Assembly (NCBI GenBank): GCA_963756455.1
Contig: CAVWNC010000004.1
Location: 1,302,001-1,366,000, forward strand
DNA length: 64,000 nt
Source: DASQPA01 sp963756455
GTDB taxonomy: Bacteria > Acidobacteriota > Thermoanaerobaculia > Multivoradales > UBA5704
Direction of reading: 5' to 3'
In this document: positions 56,953-64,000 of the stretch, piece after piece
Numbering within the stretch: position 1 is the first letter of the stretch
How the letters are laid out: each line of letters starts with the position of its first letter
Position numbers and translations under genes: made by a program
The notes under the pieces: model-generated
What the model saw: only the letters and a program-made list of their open reading frames with translations
What the model was told of the DNA's origin: nothing
Databases searched by the model: none

Positions 56953-58845
56953 ATGACACTCTTCCCGACCCCTTCGATGAAGAATATCGCACGACGTTCC
57001 TGCCTTTTGCTGCTGCTGTGCCTTTTCTCTGGCATCACGGGTCTCGCGCAGAAGCCGCAGCCGTTGCAGCCCATCGGCCCGGAGCGGTGTGAAATGCTGA
57101 AGCAACAAGACGCAGAAGCGATCAAGGCCGGGAACGGCGCGCTGGCCCATCAACTGGGACAGGAGTTGATCCAATTGGGCTGTTACGACCAGCCCAAGGA
57201 ACCTCCCGGCCCCCCGGCCACGGCGCTACACTTTTCCGTGGGCAGCGTGCAAACGGTTTCCTTCAACTCGGGAGGGCCCAGCGAAGGTCAGTCCACGGTG
57301 ATCTCGCCGGGATCGAACGCTGCTTGCTCCACGGGGGCACTGCTGATCAGCAACGACTTGCAGCGTCCGCCCGGCTCCATCGTCCGCTCGCGCGATCTGG
57401 CGGGAAAAGTGGCCGATATCGTCTCCAAGTTTGATCTGCCTCCGCATCCCGAATACTACGACTTCCTGACGAATGACCACGACCTGATCGCTTTGGGTGA
57501 CGGCTCTGTGCTGTATCTGACCGGTGCCGGATCCAAAGAGCCACTGCCAATACAGCCGGCATGGTGGAATGTTGCCTGGCGCGGCACTTTCGGTCCCGGG
57601 GCCAGAAGCAACTTGATGGTTTGGCGCTCCACGGATTGCGGCGCTACTTTTCACTACATCGCGGAGATGGATCCCGCTCGTATGGAGGACGGTAGCTGCG
57701 CCAACCCGCAGGGTTCTCTCGATTCTTCTCATCACTACGACATGGGCGGCTCCGACGGGCAACTGGTGAAGGCCGACCCGGCGAACCACACGCTCTATCT
57801 CACGTTTAAGTGTGTCGGTGACGTGGGCACGACAGACAAGAATGGAAACTTTTCGCTCACTACGACCCCCTTGAACAAGACGCTGGTCGCGACTTCTACC
57901 GACTACGGAGCCTCCTGGCAGAGCAAAGGTTTTATCAACGGCGTAAGTTGGTGGCGGTTCGGCGTTCTTCCGTTGAAGGATCTTGTTGCTTTTGGTTTTG
58001 CGAATGATGTGGTATTTGGCCTCCCGGTCGGCGGCAAGCTCTGGTTCGGCAAGGCCCAGCCGCTGACCGGAGAGTATGGAGGCTTTGCCCAGACTACCAG
58101 CCCTTTCAATCCTAAACCGTCTCCCGATCCGTATGTCTTTTCGAATGCATGGGGCAACACGGTGATTGCGCGGGCCGGTGACTCGCAGGGTCTGTTGTTG
58201 TCTTTTCCGTCCGTCATTGGCAGCGGCGGGAATGCAACCAACGGTTATAGCGTTCTTTTCTACGACCCCTCCGCCTCCGACAGCTATAGCGAAATCAAAG
58301 CCATCGCCCCCCTAACGGCTTCGCCTTCTAACTACGTCATGAACGTGATCGCGGTCGATCTCGGGCGTGGGCCGATCCTCCTCTACTGGACGGACGTGAA
58401 CACCGCCAGCCACAAGGGAAGAATCCGCGGCAGGATCATTATAAATCTGGGTCAATATTCGTCCGACTTCGATATTAGCGGAGATATGGACCTCACCGCG
58501 GGCGCCGATCCGAACTCTCCGGCCTTCTTCTACGGGGACTACCACACAGCCAGCGGTTACGTACAGCGGCCGCGGGGGGTCGTGTCGGCAAATTCTGATG
58601 TCTATCGCTTTTATCCACTATGGGTCGTCCGCACCGGTGGCGCGCGATATGCCCAAGTCACGGTGTCATTGGGCAGCACACTCCGAGAGGGTTCAACATC
58701 CGTGAAGCAACTGCAAATCGCCACAATTGCGGCCGCGCAAAGGAAGACTCCGCCGGCCACTGTTGATCTGCTGAAATTCCAGGGGAAGTTGCCCCAAATG
58801 AAGGAAACGGTTCGCCCCAGGGAGCTCGAAAAGGAAAAACGCTAG
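56953..58845 (+). CDS. Secreted protein of unknown function, 630 aa (beta-propeller-like)
   Basis: AAGGAG precedes the ATG at 56953. Residues about 9-32 are a signal peptide (CLLLLLCLFSGITGLAQ). After a Cys-bounded helical hairpin (RCEMLKQQDAEAIKAGNGAL) come repeated Asp-box-like strands such as LMVWRSTDCGATFHYIAEMD and LVATSTDYGASWQSKGFING, which occur in sialidase/BNR-type beta propellers. Catalytic sialidase arginines are not evident. GC content is lower than in neighbouring genes, a hint of transfer. In the 183 bases before it, TCCAAACAT(T/C)GA occurs twice, 45 bases apart, as a possible regulator site. Confidence 0.75.
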   Translation: MTLFPTPSMKNIARRSCLLLLLCLFSGITGLAQKPQPLQPIGPERCEMLKQQDAEAIKAGNGALAHQLGQELIQLGCYDQPKEPPGPPATALHFSVGSVQTVSFNSGGPSEGQSTVISPGSNAACSTGALLISNDLQRPPGSIVRSRDLAGKVADIVSKFDLPPHPEYYDFLTNDHDLIALGDGSVLYLTGAGSKEPLPIQPAWWNVAWRGTFGPGARSNLMVWRSTDCGATFHYIAEMDPARMEDGSCANPQGSLDSSHHYDMGGSDGQLVKADPANHTLYLTFKCVGDVGTTDKNGNFSLTTTPLNKTLVATSTDYGASWQSKGFINGVSWWRFGVLPLKDLVAFGFANDVVFGLPVGGKLWFGKAQPLTGEYGGFAQTTSPFNPKPSPDPYVFSNAWGNTVIARAGDSQGLLLSFPSVIGSGGNATNGYSVLFYDPSASDSYSEIKAIAPLTASPSNYVMNVIAVDLGRGPILLYWTDVNTASHKGRIRGRIIINLGQYSSDFDISGDMDLTAGADPNSPAFFYGDYHTASGYVQRPRGVVSANSDVYRFYPLWVVRTGGARYAQVTVSLGSTLREGSTSVKQLQIATIAAAQRKTPPATVDLLKFQGKLPQMKETVRPRELEKEKR

Positions 58846-58910
58846 GTTTGCTCACCTGAACCTGCTCAACCGGGACGCCAATCCCAGGCAGCAGTGGCGT
58901 GGCAGCGAAA

Positions 58911-58936
58911 AAAGGGGAGCCCGCAGGCTCCCCTTT
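58911..58936. terminator. Perfect 11-bp hairpin between convergent genes
   Basis: AAAGGGGAGCC, loop CGCA, GGCTCCCCTTT forms a perfect stem. A run of A precedes it and T follows, so it can terminate in both directions for the gene ending at 58845 and the opposite gene ending at 58956. Confidence 0.85.
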
Positions 58937-58955
58937 CCCACTTCAACCGCCCCTG

Positions 58956-59408
58956 TTACTTCGCCGGAACGGCCGCGGGCGTCGCCGCCTGGACCTCCGG
59001 CTGCGGCGCGGGATCGGGGGTGGGCGGAGGCGTCGACGTCTTGCTGCGACCGCCGGCCCTCCGCGGACGCAGGCCGAACTCGGTCAAAAGCACGCTCGTC
59101 GGGCCATGCTCGAAGGCGAGCGCCGAGGCGAGGCGGCTTCTGAAGCCGTCCCCCTTCTTCATCATCGCCTTCCGGTCGGCGACCGCCTGACGGGCGTTGG
59201 CCTGGGCTCCCTTCAAGTCGAACTCGTGGCTCTTCATGTCCGCGATGAGCTGGGTGAGCTCGGCGTACATGGGTTTGACATACGGCATCGTGTCGAGGAG
59301 CGGCTCGAGCTTGGCCGCGAGGAGCTCCAAGCGCAGCAGCTTGTCCGAGAAGGAATTGGCATTGGCGTCGGTGAACGTGGTCTTGGGGGCTGCAGGGTTC
59401 GTAGCCAT
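58956..59408 (-). CDS. Hypothetical helical protein with Pro/Ala tail, 150 aa
   Basis: GGAGA lies before the ATG at 59408. The first 85 residues are predicted helical (DKLLRLELLAAKLEPLLDTM, YAELTQLIADMKSHEFDLKG) and the last 50 are Pro/Ala/Thr-rich and disordered (PPPTPDPAPQPEVQAATPAA). No signal peptide, membrane span or catalytic motif. I do not recognise the family; a small structural or DNA/protein-binding role is possible. Confidence 0.7.
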   Translation of the reverse strand: MATNPAAPKTTFTDANANSFSDKLLRLELLAAKLEPLLDTMPYVKPMYAELTQLIADMKSHEFDLKGAQANARQAVADRKAMMKKGDGFRSRLASALAFEHGPTSVLLTEFGLRPRRAGGRSKTSTPPPTPDPAPQPEVQAATPAAVPAK

Positions 59409-60198
59409 GGATTTGGTCTCCAGCGAGCTTGTACGTTAAGCTACGGAGCTGTCTCTCGTGGACGTGCACCGGACTCCCCCATGGAACCCAAGTGCTCTCC
59501 GCAGCGGTGACATCCGGAAGAGGGCTCCCCTGCCCGGGGGCTCTCTTTCGGGATCTTCCCTCTCTTCGTTCTAGCGGCCCGCGCAAGGCGGTGCCCTGGC
59601 GGAATGCGATCGCATGCCGTCCTCCCCGTGAAACGGTGACTCTCCCGGCTCCCTGCCGAGAGGATCCGAACCTCTGCGGCCCGGGTTGTCTCTTCCAACG
59701 GCTGCCATGGTGAACGGCGGGAAACAGGAAGTCAACGGAATGTGCAGAATGTTGTAACAAGAATGAAGATTCCAGCAACTAAGGAAGCCTGGAACCAACG
59801 CATCCCGACTCGATTCATCCAGCTGTTGCCGCTCGGAAACAGCTGATTGAGCGCAGGAAAGAGCTAATAGGGGCGCAGCCCGCTTCCCTAGGGCTGCCGA
59901 TAGCTTCGACACACGGCGGGAGAGCTCGATCTCGAGTCCGTCAGGAACATGGAGCTGGGTGGCGAGTGTCCTTGAGACAGGTCATCCACCAGCAGACCTC
60001 CGGAAGGGTCTACCTCGACCCGAGAAAACTCTATTCGAGGCGCTACAGGAAGCATTCAGACCTCTCTTAGGGCCTCCTGTCGCGCTATTAGCTCTTTTCC
60101 ACGGCCTATTCGCTCCAAGGAGAGGGCAACCAGCTCTCTCCTGCGGCTTGAAGCTGGATCTCTCTCCGCTCCAGGAGCCAAACGCGCACGTTTTCGGG
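59409..60198. other. Largely gene-free stretch
   Basis: About 790 bases between the hypothetical gene at 58956 and the relict tail at 60199. It has more even base composition than coding DNA here. No ORF with family motifs was found on either strand. A GAGGTTCGGATCCTC stem-loop near 59655 resembles a tRNA T arm but lacks the other arms. Confidence 0.5.
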
Positions 60199-60420
60199 CT
60201 ATTCGAAATACCCGACCACGTCGACCACCAGGTCCACCGCCCCGCTCGTCCCCGAGTACACCTTGATGGTACCGCTGCCATCGGTAGCGAGCTCCAGGAT
60301 GGCATTGTTCGCCCGGGTCTGCCCGGCGCCGAAGTTGACGGAGCTGGTCCGCGGGTTGTTGCCGTCTGCGAAATCGGTGAGCGCGGTCGAGGTGTCGACC
60401 GCGGCGGAGGCGTCGACCCG
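60199..60420 (-). pseudogene. Relict C-terminus of a secreted protein (VVDVVGYF-type tail)
   Basis: On the minus strand, SSVNFGAGQTRANNAILELA, then GTIKVYSGTSGAVDLVVDVV and GYFE before a stop at 60199 match the common C-terminal repeat (LNFxxGQTxxNxxxV...VDVVxDVxGYF) of large secreted proteins in Acidobacteriota and actinobacteria. Upstream the frame loses similarity into Pro/Arg-rich sequence, so only the last 70 residues remain. It appears to be the end of a deleted secreted protein gene. Confidence 0.7.
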
Positions 60421-60598
60421 GCCGTCCGTCCGGGGGGACCGTGGCGGAGGCGGTCCCCGCGAGGCGGCTTATGCCCGGCAGGAGAGATGTCCGAGGGTGG
60501 GTTGGAAACGCCCCCCACCCAGATCCTTCGCAGGCTCAGAATGGATGGTTGCGGGGGTTACACGAGAAGCTCTAAGAAGAGCTCTGATGCGCAACTCC

Positions 60599-60943
60599 TC
60601 AAACCAGGCGGAACAGGCTGCGCAAACCTTCGGCGACTCGAGCCTGCAGACCGGAATCCAGCAATCCTGGCTACCGGCGGATCAGGGTGGTCGATACCGT
60701 CGCCAAGCGGTGGAGTCGCAGGGTCGAAGAGACCTTGAGGCCGGTGGCGGCGAAGGTAGGATCTCGTATATCCAGAGCGAGGTCAGTGGCGAGCGGCCTG
60801 CCAGGAATCTGGCTGGTGATGAATGCCAGGACCACATGACGGTGGAGCCCCTGAGGCTCGGTCAAACATACCGCTGGGCGAACTTTAGTGCCCGACAGGT
60901 CGTCAAAAGGGAAGGGTACGAGGACCACTTTATTGCGGGTCAA
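60599..60943 (-). pseudogene. MazF/PemK-like toxin with premature amber stop, TTG start
   Basis: Beginning at a TTG at 60943 the frame gives LTRNKVVLVPFPFDDLSGTK, VRPAVCLTE, VVLAFITSQIPG and SSTLRLHRLATV, a type II toxin (MazF/PemK RNase fold). At 60671-60673 there is a TAG after LIRR. In frame beyond it, PGLLDSGLQARVAEGLRSLF then RLV and a stop at 60599 match the normal C-terminal helix. A single C-to-T change of CAG could explain the stop. The truncated product is 90 residues instead of 114. The antitoxin gene overlaps the start by 14 bases and is intact. Confidence 0.8.
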
Positions 60944-61181
60944 AGAATGGCTCTCCGTCCTCCAGCGAGTAGATGTCCTCCTCCGGAGCCGCGAGATCCT
61001 CAAAGGCAGGATTTCGGGCCATCGCTCGCAACCATTCGTCTTCGTCCGGTTCCTCTTGCTCTTCGAGGAGGGGATACAGCACAATGACGCGCACGCGCAT
61101 CGGACCGGCGACCGGAAGAGCATCGTCGAGCTTCAATCGGTGCTGCTCGTCGACCATCCCTGTAGCTTCAATGGCTGTCAT
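60930..61181 (-). CDS. Antitoxin of the MazF/PemK-like toxin, 83 aa
   Basis: The ATG at 61181 follows GGAAG; the longer open frame to 61442 has no coding character. MTAIEATGMVDEQHRLKLDD, ALPVAGPMRVRVIVLYPLLE, then an acidic tail (EPDEDEWLRAMARNPAFEDL) fit the short antitoxins found before MazF-like toxins in cyanobacteria and acidobacteria. The C-terminus EDGEPFFDPQ would fill the toxin's RNA groove. Since the toxin has a nonsense codon, the pair may be decaying. Confidence 0.75.
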   Translation of the reverse strand: MTAIEATGMVDEQHRLKLDDALPVAGPMRVRVIVLYPLLEEQEEPDEDEWLRAMARNPAFEDLAAPEEDIYSLEDGEPFFDPQ

Positions 61182-61363
61182 GGTCGCTTCCACGTGAGGA
61201 TTCTCCTTCGCCTGGCCAAGTCTACAGCAAACGCCGGGCTCGGTCCGCCTTCCAGAAGGGAGTTGCACATCGGTCCGCCAGGGTTTGCCCCCACTCAGTG
61301 TAGACATCGACCCACGCCCATTCGTACACTCGCGCAAGAATTGCGGACCAGGAGGAGCATCGA

Positions 61364-62038
61364 ATGAATCGAGGTAGCTTGTGCAGGTTGGGAACGGGTC
61401 TCCTCTTGCTGCTGGCGCTCGAAGGCGCCGCCGCCGCCGCACCCCCGAAAGTCACCTTCGGCGATCAGGGCGTATCGGGAAGCGGTTTCTCCCCGGGCGG
61501 CCAAGTGGTCTGGTTCGCCAGTGCCCGGGTGGTTTCGGAGGACTACTACCTGACCCTCGCCCGCTTCCGCGCGGTCACCACGGCGGCCGCCGACGGCACG
61601 GCGAGCTATGACCTCGGCCAGCCCCTCCCCGCCGCCTCGGTCTGGCTGGCGGTCGACCTGACGACCGGCCTCTATTCTTTTGCCGCTCCCTCGGGCACGG
61701 CCCCGAGCCTCGTCAACCTGCCCACTCTCCGGGTGGGGACCGGCACCACGTCCGACCTCGTCGAGGACCGCCGGCATCTGATCTCGGCCGTCCTCGTACG
61801 GCCGGGCGTGGGAGCCTGGGAGCTGGCGGTGGGCGACGGCGGTCCGGCCGACGAGGACGGCGCCGGCGACGGACACCTGCAATTCTCGCTCGCGCGGATG
61901 AACCCGCTGGTCTCGGCGACCGCCACCGCCTCCAACGCTCCGGCGGCCCCGACCCGGCTCGCCGGTCAGGATCTCCTCGTCGTCTTCGGCTCCGAGCACC
62001 TCGAAGTCTCGCTCCTACTGCCCGGTGCGGCGCAGTGA
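61364..62038 (+). CDS. Secreted hypothetical protein upstream of an RHS gene, 224 aa
   Basis: GGAGGAG precedes the ATG. A signal peptide (LGTGLLLLLALEGAAAAAP) is followed by a beta-rich region (KVTFGDQGVSGSGFSPGGQV, VWFASARVVSEDYYLTLARF), then a Gly/Asp-rich stretch (GDGGPADEDGAGDGHLQFS) that could bind calcium. Its TGA overlaps the GTG of the next gene as GTGA, so the two are translationally coupled. I do not recognise the family; its coupling to an RHS-type gene suggests a secreted partner or accessory. Confidence 0.75.
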   Translation: MNRGSLCRLGTGLLLLLALEGAAAAAPPKVTFGDQGVSGSGFSPGGQVVWFASARVVSEDYYLTLARFRAVTTAAADGTASYDLGQPLPAASVWLAVDLTTGLYSFAAPSGTAPSLVNLPTLRVGTGTTSDLVEDRRHLISAVLVRPGVGAWELAVGDGGPADEDGAGDGHLQFSLARMNPLVSATATASNAPAAPTRLAGQDLLVVFGSEHLEVSLLLPGAAQ

Positions 62039-64000
62039 GGTGCGCCGCGCGCTGGAGCGCGATCCTTCTCGGCGTTCTCGGCCTTCTCGGCCTCCTCTTG
62101 GGCCTCCCCCTGGTCGCCGACGTCCACCCCAACACCGAAGGCGGCGTCGCGGTCGACAAGGCTTTCCAGGTGGGAGACATCGACAACGTCAACCTGTTCA
62201 ACGGCAGCCTGACCCTCACGATCCCTTTGGGGCAGCGCTATCCGGTGGGTGGCAGCCTCTCCTACGGCCTCACCCTCATCTACAACTCCAACCCCTGGTA
62301 TTTCCTCGACGACGCCACCTTCTACCCCAACGTCTACCCGGAGGGAGAGCCCAACCCCTACTCGAACGCCGGCCTCGGCTGGCGGGTCTCGCTCGGGCAG
62401 ATCAATCCCCCCTGCGTGCCCATCTCCGAAGACCCGATGCATACGGGCCGCCCGATCTACGAGGCTCCCGACGGCTCGGAGCACATCTTCTATCCCACCC
62501 TCCATGAGGCGGATACGCCTGCCTCCAATGTGAGCTACACCCGGGACGGCACCTACCTGCGCCTCCAAAGCCTGGCCTCGGGAGAGTCCGAGATCGATTT
62601 CCCGGACGGCACGATCCACCACTTCGGCTCCGACGGCCGGCTGTCGCAGATGAAGGACGGCTTCAACAATCATGTCGACGTCACCTATGGAACCGCCGGC
62701 GGCCACCTCGTCTGGACCCTGACCGACTCCCAGGGCCGGAGCCAGCAGGTCTTCTTCCGTGAGGATCTGACGGGCTATCCCGAGACCGTCGACCACGTAG
62801 CGCTGAAAGCGCCCGGCGGCGGCCTGGCCACCTACCAGTTTCAGTACACGATCCAGGAGACCCTCCGCGGCTGCCCGAACCGAGACCTGGGCTTGGCGAG
62901 CGACGTGATCGCCCCCTTCCTCACCGGAGTGGTGCTGCCGGACGGTTCGAGCTACCGGATGGCGCCCAGCGATTACGTGATCCAGACCGCGCCGACGACG
63001 TACGGCCAGTGCTTCGACAGCTCCGGGTCGCTCCTCGGCCTGACTTTACCGACTCTCGGGCGGATCGAGTGGACGTATCAGCTCTACCAATTTCCGATGG
63101 GCACCTCCTCCCGGGAATCGCGGCAGAAGAATCACGGTGTGGCGACGCGGACGACCCGAGACGCGATTGGCAACGTCCTCGGCCGCTGGACCTATACAAC
63201 GGCGCTGACCCCCGATTCCGGCAGCCCGGACGCGCAGGAACTGGTCAACACCGTGACCGATCCGTTCGGCAAAAAAGCCGAACGGCACTTCTCGGTCTCC
63301 CACATCGCCGCCCACACGACCACGGATTGGACGGTTTACGAGTACGGAGCCCAGATCAGCCACTACCCGACCGCCGGCCAACCCGCCGGCCTCTACCTCT
63401 CGGCGCGCACCTATGACGGCGCGGGCACGCTCCTGCGCACCGAGTACGCCTCCTACGAGCACGACCAGGCGAGCACCTACGGCACGATGCCGGATGAATC
63501 GAACGTCAACTCTCGGATGTTGGGGGAGCGTACGGTCTACGAGGACGACGGCGGCACCTACGCCGACCTGACCCACTCAAATTTCGACGGTCTCGGCCAC
63601 TACCGGATGCAGCAGACGAACGGCAATTTCCCGGGCACCAACGTCCATACCCACCTCACCCAGTACAACCCCGCTCAGGGAACCTACGCGATCGATCCGG
63701 TGGCGAACACGACTCTACCGGGCTTCACGATGCTCCCCTCCACCAGTGCGTGGGTTCTCCCCACGTATTCCTTGCAGTGGGACGACGAGAACGGTTTCAA
63801 AGTCGTCAGCGAGTACTGCTTTTATGCGAGCTCGACCCAGGTGTCCCGGCGGCGGGTGCAGCGGGTGGCCGGCTTCGCCGAGGATGCGGCGGATCTCTTC
63901 ACCAGCTATTCGCTCGACGGCAACGGCAACGTCGCGGACGAGCAGTCCTTTGGCGGCGACGTGCAGGCGGGGCTCGCCTTCGGCAACGTCTGCTCGCTTA
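62035..64000 (+). CDS. RHS-type secreted protein, 5' part (runs off window), GTG start
   Basis: The frame from the GTG at 62035 is open to the window end (655 codons). A signal peptide (ILLGVLGLLGLLLGLPLVAD) is followed by FQVGDIDNVNLFNGSLTLTI, PLGQRYPVGGSLSYGLTLIY and GLGWRVSLG, the usual start of acidobacterial RHS proteins, then YD-type strands (GRLSQMKDGFNNHVDVTYG, LTDSQGRSQQVFFREDLTGY, TSYSLDGNGNVADEQSFGG). Such proteins form large hollow shells around a C-terminal toxin or adhesin, which lies outside the window. The GTG overlaps the stop of the upstream gene by four bases. Confidence 0.88.
   Translation, partial: MRCAARWSAILLGVLGLLGLLLGLPLVADVHPNTEGGVAVDKAFQVGDIDNVNLFNGSLTLTIPLGQRYPVGGSLSYGLTLIYNSNPWYFLDDATFYPNVYPEGEPNPYSNAGLGWRVSLGQINPPCVPISEDPMHTGRPIYEAPDGSEHIFYPTLHEADTPASNVSYTRDGTYLRLQSLASGESEIDFPDGTIHHFGSDGRLSQMKDGFNNHVDVTYGTAGGHLVWTLTDSQGRSQQVFFREDLTGYPETVDHVALKAPGGGLATYQFQYTIQETLRGCPNRDLGLASDVIAPFLTGVVLPDGSSYRMAPSDYVIQTAPTTYGQCFDSSGSLLGLTLPTLGRIEWTYQLYQFPMGTSSRESRQKNHGVATRTTRDAIGNVLGRWTYTTALTPDSGSPDAQELVNTVTDPFGKKAERHFSVSHIAAHTTTDWTVYEYGAQISHYPTAGQPAGLYLSARTYDGAGTLLRTEYASYEHDQASTYGTMPDESNVNSRMLGERTVYEDDGGTYADLTHSNFDGLGHYRMQQTNGNFPGTNVHTHLTQYNPAQGTYAIDPVANTTLPGFTMLPSTSAWVLPTYSLQWDDENGFKVVSEYCFYASSTQVSRRRVQRVAGFAEDAADLFTSYSLDGNGNVADEQSFGGDVQAGLAFGNVCSL

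Noticed and set aside
59640..59700. tRNA-like T arm (GAGGTTCGGATCCTC)
   Set aside because: Only a T-arm-like stem is present; acceptor, D and anticodon arms cannot be formed and no CCA follows.
1..64000. CRISPR array
   Set aside because: No regularly spaced identical repeats of 24-37 bases were seen; the dispersed palindromes and words are too short and irregular.

Overview
The window is high-GC chromosomal DNA, most likely from an acidobacterium; the class Thermoanaerobaculia is my best guess. This rests on gene content rather than a marker gene. The pointers are paired helix-turn-helix/TPR regulators, a Ser/Thr kinase with a TPR tail, a sigma-54 activator relic, tandem secreted VWA-like proteins, an S8 protease with an I9-type propeptide, an RHS-type secreted protein and a TonB receptor (so a diderm envelope). 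No rRNA, tRNA or CRISPR array was seen.

Layout. 1-2.0 kb: the 5' part of a type ISP-like DNA methyltransferase behind two small coupled genes (minus strand). 2.2-5.6 kb: two paralogous HTH/TPR regulators with near-identical receptor halves, flanking an opposite-strand gene for a small secreted Cys-containing protein. This has the layout of a peptide-pheromone (RRNPP-like) system and is the most novel candidate here. 6.1-9.7 kb: a 5'-truncated sigma-54 activator and an intact Ser/Thr kinase. 10.7-13.5 kb: a glutamine-synthetase-like/aldehyde dehydrogenase pair. 13.6-18.7 kb: an accessory island with a PIN toxin and frameshifted antitoxin, two VOC proteins, an HTH protein, an RHH/GNAT toxin-antitoxin pair and a relict of its antitoxin, an AT-richer membrane protein, an IS91-family transposase relic and a second VapBC pair. 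18.7-19.1 kb is non-coding and rich in GTGCAA/TTGCAC words.

19.1-24.9 kb: a TetR regulator and the three subunits of a 4-hydroxybenzoyl-CoA reductase-like molybdenum enzyme. Two copies of one 18-bp palindrome lie at the promoters, so the regulator probably controls itself and the enzyme. A secreted-protein gene on the other strand separates the small subunit from the large ones. 24.9-38.6 kb: envelope and general genes (GT39 transferase, thioredoxin-fold protein, MtgA, frameshifted S8 protease, M32 carboxypeptidase, DUF1015, rhodanese-like, alpha/beta hydrolase, VOC, TonB receptor). 38.7-44.5 kb: RhuM-like protein, SbcC/SbcD and an orphan antitoxin beside REP-like repeats. 44.9-49.3 kb: tetrapyrrole cluster (HemX/CcsA-like, hemA, hemC, hemD). 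49.3-56.8 kb: HMG-CoA reductase with an extra N-terminal domain, three tandem paralogous secreted proteins and a DUF748 protein. 56.9-64 kb: an AT-richer secreted protein, a largely gene-free stretch with a relict secreted-protein tail, a MazF-like pair whose toxin has a nonsense codon, and a secreted protein overlapping an RHS-type gene that leaves the window.

Several genes (13682, 28616, 52310, 60599) carry single-base lesions. These may be real decay or assembly errors, and read-level checking would decide. Several genes also have a -10-like hexamer only 6-7 nt before the start codon and no Shine-Dalgarno sequence, suggesting that leaderless mRNAs are common in this organism.
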